From: Balaenoptera acutorostrata
Lineage: Eukaryota; Chordata; Mammalia; Artiodactyla; Balaenopteridae
NCBI RefSeq assembly: GCF_949987535.1
Contig: NC_080067.1
Coordinates: forward strand, 80,935,985-80,999,984
Length of the DNA stretch: 64,000 bases
Direction: 5' to 3'
Shown: piece by piece, positions 29,803 to 42,385 of the stretch
Layout: each line of letters starts with the position of its first letter
Position numbering within the stretch: position 1 is the stretch's first letter
Notes under the pieces: generated by a model
Seen by the model: the letters and a program-made list of their open reading frames with translations, nothing else
What the model was told of the DNA's origin: nothing
Database searches by the model: none
Program-made: the position numbers and the translations under genes

Positions 29803-31014
29803 ATAAAGGTCTCATAAATACAGAGCCTACTGTGTGAAGCACTAGTTGATAATATCCTTTTCTACATAAATCATCACATTTTAATGCCAGAATGCATACT
29901 CCCACCCAACACCATCTTATTTTAAGAAGAAAATCAGAGTTACGTAGTGAACTAGATCAGAGGTGTTCAAAACTTTTTGTTCCTGTATTTCTAAAGATTT
30001 GAAAAATTTATGAATATTTTTAAGCTGCAAAAAATGTAACTTCTAGAGTACTGAAAAAATTAACATATTATCCTAGAACTGTTACATCACTCCTTTAAGT
30101 GAATACAATGGGATCCAAATGCTATACTGATTTGATACTCAACATCTGCTTAAAAAAAAAAAATGAAAATGCTAAATTATGAACTTGGAAAATTTTACAT
30201 TTTTTTGAACTCATATTTTCATTCCATTGTCTCCACAAAATTTTATTCTAATGCAATATATATCTGTGCTTGAAAAACTTTTACTGATCATTCTATGATA
30301 CTTCTCCACAAAAAAAATGTATGTAAACTGAAATTTTAAATTGTAAATTTAAAAAATTTCCTGTGACCATAAGTCACTAAGTGTTAAAAATTCTGTTATC
30401 ATTACAATTGTTATAAGCATAAAATTAATTAAAACATAATCTGCAAATTCTGATAGAAGCATAAAAACAGATTATTTTGGAAATGCATTTCTTAGTGAGA
30501 TGAATGGTACCTGATCCTGGCAATTAATGTATCTACTGTAGTTGACTATTACTTACTACTAGGAAGTCAGAGTTCAGTGTAAGTTCTTTTGCTTTTCGGG
30601 GGTGCAAATAATAAGAAACCCTATTTGCATAAATAAGTAGACATGAAAGGAGTCCTGTTATATCCAGTTCTCTCAATATTTTGAACTCCTTCTGAGTGAA
30701 CTACCAAACATCACAGACACATACACACACACCCCAATATCTAGTATCAAAAAATAATTTTTAGTCATCTGTTAACTGATGACTTCTTCAAAAATAAACC
30801 AACTTTTCAAAAGAAGATCCCTAGTCATTCACTTTCTCAGCACTGATGAGATGCACCATAGCAAGATTCTGGATGGTGAGAATAGTCTAACCCACATCAA
30901 CTAGTGCTTCAGTCCTTTTCATAATAACACCAGAGTGGGGTTCACAAAGGGCGAACATAAACCCTTAGTGGTGGAGAAAACTTACCTAAGTCTTCTAGAT
31001 AGAACTTCTGTGAT
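29803..31014. other. UMPS intron 1, AT-rich unique sequence
   Basis: No exon or mobile element is recognised. Poly-A-like and AT-rich runs are frequent (30040-30480). Confidence 0.5.
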
Positions 31015-31300
31015 AACTGAAAGGTTCTATATCTGCACTGTCCAATAAGGTAGCCACTAGTCGCATGTGACTATAAATTTAAAAATTCATAATGCTCAAT
31101 ATTCACATGCGGCTAGTAGAAACTCTGTTAGCACATTTAGACCCTTCTACTTACACTGTGGTCTGCAGCTTTTGGGGGCAGCTTGTGAGAAATGCATAAC
31201 CTCCCACCCTGCCTCAGGTCTACTCAATCAGAGTACGCATTTTAACAAAATTCCAGGTGATTCATATCTATTCCGAGTTTAAGAAGCCTTGTGCTAGAAA
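31015..31300 (+). repeat. hAT-type DNA transposon fragments (MER5A-like)
   Basis: Positions 31145-31300 (ACTGTGGTCTGCAGC..., AGAAATGCATAACCTC, CAGGTCTACTCAATCAGA, ATTTTAACAAAATTCCAGGTGATTC) follow the MER5A pattern. Positions 31035-31115 (GCACTGTCCAATAAGGTAGCCACTAG) match another short hAT fragment with inverted GCCACTAG/CTAGT ends. Confidence 0.7.
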
Positions 31301-31825
31301 ACTCTAATTTGTACAAAGGTTTTCCCTTTTATTCACCAAAAAACTACCTCCATGAAATGTCCACCCTCTGGCCTTAATTCTTGCTCCTGGCCACACAGTG
31401 CAAAATCGAATCCCCCTTTCCTAGCAAGAGCCCTTCCAAGTATTTAAGCAGCTACCAAATTCTCCCCACACACACCTTTTCCTCCCCTCCCCCCGCCGTC
31501 CCATTTTCACGAGGTTAAATACGCGGAACTCCTTCAAGTACTTCTGTGCAAGACAAGGCCCCAAACTGTGTTTCCCCGACTCTCTTGCAGAGCACGTGTC
31601 AAAGCAAGCGAGTCACCGTGCAGGCTGCCCTCTAGGTCCTCAAAAGCCTAACAGTTCCTGGTCTCTGGGCTTCGCAAAACAGACTCCACCAGGGCGATAG
31701 CAGGGTCGACCCGCCTGCTTGGCTCTTTTGCCCTCACCCACAGCCCAACTCCTGTCACCCCTCCTCCACCTCCTGGTCCCCATCCCCGCCACCCAACCCT
31801 CTTCTTTCCTTTCCTGGGCAGGTAC
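31301..31825. other. UMPS intron 1, 5' end
   Basis: GC content rises towards exon 1. Pyrimidine-rich, C-rich tracts are present near 31465-31510 and 31740-31800. No exon is seen. Confidence 0.6.
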
Positions 31826-31981
31826 CTGACTCAGAATACGGGGTCGAGACACGATGCCCCGTAGATCGATGTACACGGGGGAAGAGAGCCCGCTCTTCAG
31901 CACGAAGTTCCCAAACTTGAAAGCCTGCACGTCGTACAGACCCGTTACCAATAACTCCAAAGCTGCATCATCGGCCGCCAT
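31826..31981 (-). CDS. UMPS: UMPS exon 1: start of orotate phosphoribosyltransferase domain
   Basis: Encodes residues 1-52. The ATG has A at -3 and G at +4, a good Kozak context. The reading runs from [10 protein letters not shown] into [27 protein letters not shown] and SRPRILSQ, the conserved beginning of the OPRT domain. The exon ends in CAG followed by the donor GTACCT, and an open frame that continues past it is only intron read-through. The extreme N-terminus (residues 2-10) differs from the human protein as I remember it, but the length to the splice site is the same (156 nt). The start lies inside a GC-rich, TATA-less promoter region on its upstream side. Confidence 0.95.
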
Positions 31982-32160
31982 CGTGCCGCTCTCCCACTCC
32001 GAACTCCAAACCGCCGCTTACCCGCGGCGCCCGGTGACGTCACCTGAGAAATCCCGCCTCTTCCGGCCCTTTTTCCGGCGGCTGGGCGAGTTTGCTCCGC
32101 TCGGCTCCGGGTGCCAGGTAGCGAGGGCCCAGGATTTCAGGTCCGGTTCCGGGCAGTGGT
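31982..32160 (-). promoter_or_regulatory. UMPS: UMPS promoter: GC-rich, TATA-less, with CRE and ETS-type motifs
   Basis: Directly upstream of the UMPS ATG is a short CpG-rich stretch unlike the AT-rich surroundings. It holds a perfect 8-bp CRE palindrome TGACGTCA at 32035-32042, two CCGGAA-type ETS cores read on the minus strand (near 32061-32066 and 32073-32078), a GC-box-like CCCGCC at 32054-32059, and further TCCGGTTCCGGG sequence near 32141-32152. No TATA box is seen. This is the usual architecture of a housekeeping promoter. The transcription start cannot be fixed from sequence. The opposite strand could also be transcribed from here, but no gene is seen there. Confidence 0.8.
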
Positions 32161-35100
32161 AGCGAACTTTACCCCGACGCTGCCTGTGGGTGAGATAGCT
32201 GGACTTTGAAGCCCCAATAGTTAGATTGGCTCCAGGATCATAAAATCAAGACTCTCAAGAGAATTTGTATGAATCCTACCTACTTTTTATAGCGCAGTGT
32301 CCTCTTAATTCTACTTCTTGGGCGAGCATATATTTGCCCGTTATTAAACACCACTGTCCCCTCCCCTCCCCTTTCTCCAAATAGAGTGTAAGTTCTGGAA
32401 GACGGGGACCTTTGCTCAATTCTTTTATTAACTTCATGGCATTTGGCAAATGTCAGTGTCATAGCAATTTGCACATGGGACTATAAAGCTCTTAGCAGGT
32501 AATTATTCATTACCTCTTCTGTCGGCCCTCTGCGTCTGGAGGAGGACGTGGGTTTAGTCCCATTAGAGTAGCACAAGTGCTTGGTACATAATACATGTAT
32601 AGCAGATGAAGAAGAGAGGGAGGAGAGCAGAAGAAGATGAATTGATACCTTGGTATCAAGGTTATCCAGGAGGATAATCATGCCAGCTAATCTGAAAATC
32701 TAAGCGTATTTTGTATTCACAAATAAATTCCTTAAAGTAGAGGAAATTCCCATTGTGGGTAGAAGGCAATACTTTAAGGATAATTACCTTTAAAACCATA
32801 AGTCTCACGATTGTTACTCATCAAATTGATTCTCAAGTCATTTCTATGTTTCTATGTTCTTTTATGTTTGTCTGTTTTCTCTGAAGGCAAGATGACCAGC
32901 CAGTGTGAAGGAGCCCATGCTTTTGACAGTTCTCATTTCAAATACATGCAGTAAAATCTTGATGAAATACAAACCCACTGTTAAAACATTTTTCTTCTTA
33001 TGTGCAAAATAATCTAATCAAAATACTTCAATCCCAAATACTTGTCATCCTTAAGAATAAAATGGCCTGTTAGTTTACCAACAAAATGAGTTTTACTTGG
33101 GAATGGCAGAGGAATTGCATTTGAGGCATGGAAACTATGGCAAAACATAGGCAAGTCTGGAGAACAAAGGCCAGGAATGTTACTTTACAGAGAAACGGGA
33201 AGTTGGGAGGGGCTGCTTTGAAGGAAAGTCCATTGGAGGAAATCAAGAGTTCAGGGTCGTGACAGTTTCTTATTGGCTGCATTGTTGGTGTGCAAGGAGA
33301 ACATCTTCCACCCTCATGCTAGGGAAGTTAAGTAAGCATCTTCCTGCCCAGGGATGTAAAATAAGCTGCATAGGGTGGTATGTGCTGGTGTATGCATGAA
33401 AGCTCCTCCTTCAGGGCTTCCTCACTCCACTTTAAATGAGATTTTCCTTTATTAGTTTTCACACACTCTAGCTAATTGACAGTGTACTATGAATCACTTT
33501 CATTTGCACTTGGGTGGCGCACACAGACACTTTCAAAGCCTGATCATGTCTGCAGAGTCCAATCCAGATTCCTGGAGTCCACAATATGTTGCGTAAACTT
33601 GTGGGATCCATCCCAAATGGCCTGCCAATTTTCTAACAAAGTTGCCAAATAAAACATCAGAATGAAGTTAACAACACACAGGGAGGCTTATTTGGCACTT
33701 TTGGATAGAGAAATGCCTTTGAATACTTCTCCAGGCAACAAAATTGTTGCTTTCTTTCCAAATGCTGGGCAAAATGTGTTATGTAATGATAACGCAATAT
33801 TTTCACCTTGTCAAAGGCTTTCATATATTTGGAGGAAGAGCAAAAAAAAAAAATTACTCTTTTCTTTCTACCAGAAGTTTTAATTAGAAAACAAAAGACC
33901 ACAAGAAATAATATCTTTAGTATAGTATATTTATAGGAATGCATAACTTGAGATGTACATTTTGAAGTTTCATCCATAACTTATAACATTTACTGTAGTA
34001 ATAATAACAAGACAGCAGGTCATCACTTTACAACATCACACATGAGTGATTTTGACTTACAAATAAAATATTTACAACCTACCTTTACAAAACGACGCTG
34101 TGTGCATACAAAATGAACAACTGCAGAAAAATTTAAAAATAATGAGACAACCAAAAACCCAGAAGATACACTTAAGGCAGACCAGCAAGACACCGAAATA
34201 ATTAAGGCTGTGGAATTCTTCTGCACCTTGAAAATATAGAGCTATTTATCAATACTGTGGAGTGATTTTAAATCAATTGTTACAAGCCTGATGGAAGTAC
34301 GTACTTATATGTATATGCATAATGGTCCGTATGGGGAAACCTGTCCACTTATGGATAAGGCCCTTTATCTGAATGGCCAGAGAAGCCCACCCCAAACTCT
34401 CAAAAGACTTGGCGGGGAGGGGTCACTCAAAACCAAGAGGTGCCAGTGAAGTTTGCAAACCAACGATTAAATATTCAAATATAAAGATCCTTCTGACTCC
34501 AGGTAAAAGGAATAACCTATATGATGGTCCCACTATGTTTCAAGCTTTGTTCATTTGGCTTTGTAGACTTCAAAAGACAGCCAATAATTCCCCAGTGAGT
34601 AGAATCTAACTCTACCTATCAGCCCTAATGGTTTTGAATAGCCCTAGATGGTTTTCTACTAGAAAAACTGACACACCTGGGCTGTCTTCAACTGGATAGA
34701 TTTCTGCATATGAGCAATAACATATACATACATATTATACACTATATACATGTACAGATGTACATATATCCATATTCTCCAACAGTTTGCACTTTGATCA
34801 CTACTGTTCTCTGACTAGGATCTCATTCTGAAGAACAGGTTTAGTTTTTTCACAGTCTTCACATTTGTCCTAACTACTAGTTTTACTCACCTTCCCCACA
34901 GAGTGGGCCGCAGTTTGGCAGAAACAGAAGTAAAAGCACCAGGGTCAAAAAAAATCAAACACAGAGATGACAGATATGGCTTAAGTTAGTAAGAGAAGAT
35001 GTATGTTTTGTTAACTTCAAATTCATAACCACAGTCTTTGAGATCACAGTAACAGTCTCCATAACACTCCAGGATGTGGCTTCATTTCTTGATGGAAATC

Positions 35101-38100
35101 AGGCATTGATGGAACTATTATACTAGCTATTCCTGGGCTAGCAAATTCGCTTGCTTAAATTAAGCCTCAGGATTGGGACTCTGAGAATTGTTATTTGCAC
35201 TCTTTTCTACCACCCTCCATTTTCTCAGCCATCCTCACTGTCTGAAATAACATTTATCTGAATAAACAGTTAATCTTGATCATTTGAATAAAAACTAAAT
35301 CTGACCACATTTTAGAATCTCCCAGTAAATAGGCTGACAGGAAACACAATAGCCCATGAGTATTAATTTCAGTCTTTCCATAAATGTCCCTTAAAGATGA
35401 AAATTTGTCTTAGAGTAATTGTTTTTTCCTCTCCTCTAACTTCTACATGCACTGAAAATGAGGAAGAAATGTCTTTCATAGAAAATATGGCCTGTGATAT
35501 TTCTGTGTTCTACTATTTTTGTATAGATTTCTCACATGCATAATATTCTCTATTAAAGACGTCTAATGCTATGGACAAATTTCAGTCGTTTTTAATCCTC
35601 TAGAATTAATGAAACAACTAAGTGCCTTATAGTTTTTAGAAAATGGATATTAATGTGGTAGCTCCCCTTTTCTTAGTGGAGAATTGGTAAACCTTATCTT
35701 TCCTAACTCCAACCTGGGTTTAATCATTCATTTTCAAATGATCCCTAGATTTTAAATAGTTAAGAAAAACTGTAGTGTAAATAAATACACTGAAAACACA
35801 CATGCTATGTTTGCCTAACCCAGACTCCACAGAGATGCTACACAGGAGAGAAATAAATAAGGCCCACATTCCTCAAAACTGAACAAGGAAGTGGTGAGTT
35901 TGCACTTTTGCCCTACTACAGAGACCCCTTATGTTTGAAATATTTCCTCTTCTATCAAATTCATGGGACAAGGTTTTAGTTAATACACAGAAATAACCAC
36001 CATCTAGTTTATAACATATTTGCTCCCTCATATTCTCACAAATCTAAATTTCCATGCTCTTCCACAGGGCAAGAAAAAAGTAATGACTAACTCACGGGCA
36101 CTAAATCATGGAGACTATGGAAAAGCAAATATGCTACTCCTGAAACACCTAATTATCTTTAAAAAAAAAATCCAAGGTATTCCCTCCAAAAACTAACAGT
36201 GCAATTCATTTCTACACCTGTGCATTTAACTTGCCTCATTATAGATACCTGTGAGAATCTGAAGAAATGAGTTGTGATATCAGAAAATATTTTATTCTCA
36301 CTTCTGCCCTCCCAGTGAGGAAAGTGGCTGTTTGGGCTCTTCTCTGTCAATTTTTCTAGAGCATAAAGCTTGAGAAGAGCGTCACGGTTGCTTTGGAGGG
36401 CATCTCACTCTTTGCTTCTGCCATAAGACATACTGGAGAAAACAGTTTATCGACAAACACTTCATCAGCTCTCCTAACCTTTTTCTGTACACAAGCTTTT
36501 AAATGATTGAAATTACAGGCTAAGACCAAATAACATTCAGACAAAGAGCACCTAGTACTTCCAATTAAAATTAATTTATAGAATTTAATCTCATGAGTTT
36601 GCAAATGGTATCTAAAGACATGAATATTGAAATCCTGGAATGTTCAAAGTTACTATCGATAAAATTCTTAGCACTGGCAGTGTGTAGCACTTTAAAAAAA
36701 TCAAAGTATTTTCTAGACATCCCAACTAAGGTATTTTCCCAACATTCCTATGAGATTAATTCCTCCCTCCATCCCCCCAACTCCCATTTTAACAATGGGG
36801 ACATTTGGGGCAGAAAAAAACAAAGACTTTCTGTAAGAAAGGACGAATCAGGAATAGCTGAGGTTGAAACTCAAGAATTCCTGGGCTCACCCTATGTTCA
36901 GATGGTTTCATTTAAAAGATATGTTAAAATAAAGAAAAAATGCTGCAGTATCAGTCAATCTAAATACAATGAACTTCTTTATCTCCCATCCTCCCCTCTG
37001 AAAGGCACTACTATTTATAAAGACTTGTGAACCACAAAGCGGTGCAGCCAGCTTTTCCTCTGCTTCCTCTACTCCCCCAAGAGTGTTTATGGCTGTCAGA
37101 GACCTGAAGGACACCTCCAACATTATGATTTTTTTCTTAAAAATTTTCCCACATTCAGCTGTAAGTGGATATAAATCTATTTAATTTGAAACAAATGTAA
37201 AAGATGAAGTAAAGTATTATACATTAGAAAAATTATTGTGGGTTGTCCCTGATCTTTTCCTTCTTTCTGCATCCCACCCTTACAAAACAAAAACCCCCAA
37301 AACCCTATGCAATGAATATAAGCCAAGCAAGAAACTTGTGACCTTAACCAACATTTATTTTTCCCATTTCAACTGGAAGTTCACTCTTACTAATTCCTAG
37401 TTAAGTTTTGATTGCAAGAACTACCATAATTATAGTAGAAGGGGACTATTTCCTTGTCTCTCCCCTCTTCTCTACCACAAATACTGTATGTGTACATATA
37501 TCCTATTAATAAATATCTCTGCCAAAATAGGTACAAGAAAGTGGTTCCTAATCCTTCATCCCTCACCACAGTTGCCCACAGAGCAACCTAAAGTGTATTT
37601 CCCAACCCCATCTTCTGGGATTCCTTGTTATTTCCAACTTGCTATGGAGAATTCTTGAACCAGGAATGCTATCATCTTATCCCTGTTGCGAAGGACCAGG
37701 AGCTTTGCAGATAGGATGCCTCCTTGTTAGTTTTCTTCAGTTATCAAACTATATAAAATATACACCCTTTCTTTTGGGGCCTCTATTAAATCCATTCTAC
37801 TCTAATGATTGTACTGTGGGTCCAGTTAACAAAGTCATACTACTTTTCATTTCTCTGTCCCTCCTCTCCTATCTCTTCACTTCCCCAACATGTGTACTTG
37901 GGGGAGATTCCAAACAACCTCCCATCTGGACCATCCCAACTCTGATGTAAAACCTGTTATAAAAGCTTTGGCTCTGCCTAATACTCTGTCAACTGCCCTC
38001 CCGACAACACGACTTCATTAATGCTCTCCTGTCTAGTCTGGACACCATTGTCTTTCTCAAGCAGAAACTCAGCTTGTCTCCTACATGGTCATAAAAACTC

Positions 38101-40321
38101 ACAATGACTCAGCAGGGGGCTCTTTATTCATCATCCACAGTGGATGGAACAGAACTTGCCAAGCCATACTGTACAGATACTTGGAATCCTCAGTGCCTGT
38201 AATCCATCCCATGATGTGCCCTAGGGACCAGGCTTTCTTCTTTTTTGTTGTATCTTATAATGAAGACATGTTTACTAAAAGAGTTTTTAGTAAATATGTT
38301 TTATATTTCAAAATATTGTATCATATAGTATTTGTATATACCTATGGGTTTGAATGAAGAATATGAAGGGTTAGTCAAGAGAGAGCTCTGAGGAAGGGAG
38401 CCTTGATGACCCAGGGCCATATGAAAACTAGGAAACAAATACAGTCGGAGTCAGTTTCCACATATTTGGTTAATCCTGAAAATACATAAGTGCTATCTAG
38501 TCTTATTGCTTGTACTTTCTACTAATTTATTAATCTATAATCTTGGATGGGATGAGGTGGAGGGTGGATGAGGAAATTGACTTTGATACCAATGGAAAAG
38601 AATGATGAGTATTTTTAATTCTACATTTCCACTGTGGGAATAAGTGTTTTTATATATTAAAGTTCAGTCTTAGTTTCCACCGTTCCTCTTCATTAAGATA
38701 GGTTTGTAGTTCTATTTATCCTTCATAAACTTTCTGCTTGCACTTCTGTGCTGCATGATTTTAATTTTCTCAATCCTACTACAGGAGAGAAGCGATGCCA
38801 TTAAACCTGATCTGGACAAACAGTTAAGTTATATTTTTAAAATATCATTTGCATAACAGCAATTTAAAAAACATTCTCGGAAACAAAGGGTGGATCATGT
38901 ACACATACAAAAACAAAAACTCTTTCCCAAAAACCAAAAAAAAAAAAGAAAGAAAGAAAGGAAGAAAAAACCATGAAATGCCCAGGTTTAATTTTTTTTT
39001 CCCACCAGTGGAAAAAAGGGCAGTTCATAATCATCTTGTACAGAGAATATACACCAGAAAGCAGCGTTGGCCTCAAAGTGCAATTAGTCCTTTTAGCCCA
39101 GGGAAATATTGGTGGCTGAGTGGTGATAGATATTGCAATCACAGTTAAAACTCAATGCTCTGTTAGGGTGATGTATCAGATTTTATTCCATGGCTTCAGA
39201 AAGGACTTGGGACCAGGCCTTTAAAAGGCCTATATGGCTGCCTCCTTTTGGTAAGCACCCCTTCACTTCCATAAGGGGTTAGAAATAAAGCAGGCCAGTT
39301 TTTGGAGGACTGCATTCTGCAGTGGCAGAAGACATCAGAAAGCATTGTTATGTTGTTCACAGGAACTGTAGGAAAGGTTTCTATTTGCACTTTTGTATGA
39401 ACCTGTTTTATTTGTTACCTATTTCAAACCAAGTGTAGACATAAAAAATAGCCCCACACCTCTTACTGTATTTGGACTTATTTCCTGGCAGGCTTTCCTG
39501 CCAGATGAACTCTGAGCTGCCAGTGAATCTGGGGTAGCATTTCATAAACAGAACCTAGGTTAGTCAAATACCTGTGACTGAGAGAAAAATCTTCTCTTCA
39601 CAGATTGTGAAAGGGTAACATTGCTATCTCTTAATGCACAGGTTCTGGTAAAAGAGTTCTATACAAGGTTTATAAAATGCTCTAAAAAACCTGTCATCTA
39701 ATTGTGCTTAGTCAAAACAATGTAATGCTTCAGTAAATAAGTCACTGTCTTAACTGGAGTACTCTGCCAAAGTTACTTATGATTGATTTCATATATATCT
39801 CTATATTATAAAACTCTGAAAGCTGAATGCAATATATTTTACTGTATGTGTACATGTATCCTATTAAGAAACTATATCTAAGTAATCTAATCCAGTATAG
39901 TTGACATACATGACATCTCTGTTAAATAGAACTTTTTGCTTAAAATTTCAGCAAAGGCGGAAACGTTTTATACTCACGTCAGTGAGCTGAAGTTTTGCCC
40001 AGTTAACCACTCATTTTGGAACACGCAATTAAAATTTCATAACAGCTGCTATTCTTCTTATCTTTGCCTCTCTTTTGAATACTTTCCGTGACTCTTTGCA
40101 TCTGTATCTCTTCCGGATGACCTTCTGAAAAGTCCCTGGATTTAGGGTGATTTTACTGCTGCTCAGACCCTGAAAAACCACTGAAGGGGTTTAAGAGGTA
40201 CATCTCTCAATCCAGAAAACCACGTGGAGTGAAATAATGAACAGAATTATTTACAGACACATTCAGTCTTGCTTTGGTTCACACTGCACTTCCATGTGAA
40301 ACCTCGAGGGCTGGGAGATGG
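32161..40321. other. KALRN-UMPS intergenic region and KALRN 3' UTR
   Basis: No SINE or L1 of recent type is seen across 8.2 kb, unlike the left half of the window. The KALRN 3' UTR must start at 40321 and run left on the minus strand; its poly(A) site could not be fixed. Weak ancient-repeat traces are seen (MIR-like at about 36660-36880). No convincing coding exon is found on either strand; the open frames here are short and lack family motifs. Confidence 0.6.
36660..36880 (-). repeat. Possible MIR
   Basis: CATTCCTATGAGATTAATTC, CCCATTTTAACAATGGGGACA and GTTGAAACTCAAGAATTCCTGGG follow a diverged minus-orientation MIR. Confidence 0.45.
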
Positions 40322-40867
40322 CTACGTCCCTTGGTTTACCCGGTTGACAATGTAGCTCTTGACGTTGGGAATAGGCCGAACGTCGTTCTGGTGCTTGCGG
40401 CGCTCTATGAAGCATGCCAGGCGGGAGGTGTCCAGGGGGATTTTGGAGTAGCTGCCGTTGTGGGGCTGCAGCCATGGATGCTGCAGGCAGGTGGCTGCCG
40501 TGGGCCGCCTCCGAAAGTCTTCCTGTAGGATCACATTGATGAAATCTCTGGCAGCATTGCTCACGCCACAGAAGTACTCATGGGGGAAGCTGAAATCCAC
40601 CCTGCATACGTTGATACATGTCTCCTCCTTGCTCTCATCCAAGAAGGGGGAGACCCCGCTCAGCATGACATATGTCAAAACCCCGATGCTCCAGATATCA
40701 GTGCCCAGGGACACAGGGATGCCTTGGATCACTTCTGGGGCAGCAAACTCAGGGTTCCCAAGCAGGTGGTGGATGTGGAAGTGACCTGAGATCTGGACAG
40801 CGTCCTCTAAGTCAATGAGCTTCACTCGAGGCACTGGAATCCGAAGGTCAATGAGCAGGTTTTCAGG
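40322..40867 (-). CDS. KALRN: KALRN last coding exon: kinase C-lobe and C-terminus
   Basis: Encodes the last 181 residues and the TAG stop at 40322-40324. It starts after acceptor CTCCACAG with PENLLIDLRIPVPRVK, so the catalytic-loop HLDIK-PEN is split by the intron. Visible kinase features are the PEN catalytic Asn, LIDLEDAV where most kinases have DFG, the AAPEVIQG (APE) motif, DIWSIGVLTYVMLSG (subdomain IX), and the subdomain XI RRRPTAATCLQHPW motif. It ends in the conserved IVNRVNQGT tail. The nearest relatives are the DAPK/MLCK-type kinases and Trio. The replacement of DFG's Phe-Gly by Leu-Glu is a family trait, and catalytic activity of this domain is uncertain. Confidence 0.96.
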   Translation of the reverse strand, partial: PENLLIDLRIPVPRVKLIDLEDAVQISGHFHIHHLLGNPEFAAPEVIQGIPVSLGTDIWSIGVLTYVMLSGVSPFLDESKEETCINVCRVDFSFPHEYFCGVSNAARDFINVILQEDFRRRPTAATCLQHPWLQPHNGSYSKIPLDTSRLACFIERRKHQNDVRPIPNVKSYIVNRVNQGT

Positions 40868-41424
40868 CTGTGGAGATCCAAGGAGGCGGGGATAAGAGAA
40901 GGCAAGTTCAGCTCTCTGTTTTGACTACCAGTAGGACTCCATCCATTCAGACACGGTTCTGCCATTCTTTGAAAAAGCCTGTAGTGTATGGGACATTCCC
41001 TATGTTCAAACTGAACTAAACTCTGAGGTTAAATGGTACTTTAGGGAAGTTGTTTGACATTGGAAATCATGTCTTCTTAACTAGCCCTTACTTCTGCACT
41101 AAATCAAGAAAAGAATAAGTTATTTATTTTGGAGAACAGGGGCTTCTTTTTGAAAAAGATGGTGACATTTAGTGGATTCCTTCTATAAAGTTAGACAAAG
41201 TGGTTAAAGCCTCCCTACCTTCCCTAACCCCAGGTGTCATGTGACTCTGGAGTGTTCTCACTAATTCATGAATAACACACTTAAATTGTGACAACCCATT
41301 TTGTGTTTAATATTCATAGGGATTCTAATGTAAGTAAATAAAATGAGAATTTACCCCCCTCAAGGGTAATGACTGGCAGGTTAGACTTAACCATTTCCCT
41401 GCTAGGGTTGCTACTTCTTATTAC
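40868..41424. other. KALRN intron (kinase), 557 bp
   Basis: Short unique intron. No repeat is recognised. Confidence 0.8.
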
Positions 41425-41563
41425 CTTTATGTCCAAATGTGCAACCCTGCAGTTGTGAAGGTACTGCAGGGCTTCCATGATGTCTCGTATGTAGAAAGCT
41501 ACTTTTTCTTCCATCAGCTCATCATGATTCATAAGGTAGTCTAAGAGTCGGCCGTCATCCATC
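41425..41563 (-). CDS. KALRN: KALRN exon: kinase hinge to catalytic loop
   Basis: A 139-nt exon between acceptor TATTTTCAG and donor GTAATAAG. It reads MDDGRLLDYLMNHDELMEEK, then VAFYIRDIMEALQYLHNCRV and AHLDIK. It covers the alphaD-alphaE region and ends with the catalytic loop HLDIK, whose Asp is present and whose RD Arg is replaced by Leu. An open frame to the left of 41425 is intron read-through. Confidence 0.96.
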
Positions 41564-41749
41564 CTGAAAATAGGGAGGAAAAGACAAAGGAAATATGTTT
41601 ATAAAGAAAACAGAAAAATAACACACACAAAAATCTGTAAGTTTGCTAACATTTCTCCTACTCCCTATTATAAATGAAGATCAATGTTGCAACACATGTG
41701 TATTTTAGTTAGAGCCCAAAGTTAGTGCAATGTTCAGAACTTATATTAA

Positions 41750-41795
<46 letters not shown>

Positions 41796-42129
41796 GCAAG
41801 CATGCTTCAGGGAAGAAATCTGTATAACCTTAAGACACATTATGTTTCGTTAAATTTTGAAACTGCTCACAGGGAAAAAGGTCTGACACCCCTTTAAGAG
41901 AGGTTAGATTGCAAAATAGAGAAAGGAGGGAGAGAGAGATCTTACAATTGTCTGAATAACTGGAATCTGGTGGCTTCAAGGAACCTCATATATGTCTTGC
42001 AAATAGCTTTTACTTGTTAATTTTTAGTTGGGGAAAAATAGAAACTAGGCAAAGTTTGATCTTGGCATTCTTGACCCCCCCTTTTGAATCCCATCCCTCT
42101 TGGGCAACTTTCCAATCTTAAAAACTATA
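41564..42129. other. KALRN intron with GATA microsatellite
   Basis: Unique sequence apart from the tetranucleotide array at 41752-41795. Confidence 0.7.
41752..41795. repeat. (GATA)n microsatellite, 11 units
   Basis: An uninterrupted AGAT/GATA run of about 44 bp. Confidence 0.98.
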
Positions 42130-42385
42130 TCTGAAAGCCTGGTACAAGGGGCCAGCCAGACCTGGATTCAAATCCTGGTTCTGCCACTAACAGGTTGGCG
42201 GCTTGGAGCAAGTCATTTAAACTCTCTGTGTTTTGGTTTCTTCATCTTTAAAGTAAGAGTAACAACAACAACAATAATAATACCTATTTCATTATGAGGA
42301 CTGTCCAAGGATCAAGTGAGACAATGAGGCATTTAAGCATAATTCTTAGCAATAGTAAGTGTGCAATAAATGGCAACTATTTTCA
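42130..42385 (+). repeat. MIR SINE
   Basis: CCTGGATTCAAATCCTGGTTCTGCCACTAAC, AAGTCATTTAAACTCT, TTCATCTTTAAAGT and GTGCAATAAATGGCAACTAT follow MIR in plus orientation. Confidence 0.85.

Noticed and set aside
31640..31825. Extension of UMPS exon 1 frame past SRPRILSQ
   Set aside because: Exon 2 joins exactly after the CAG, and the extension is low-complexity intron sequence.
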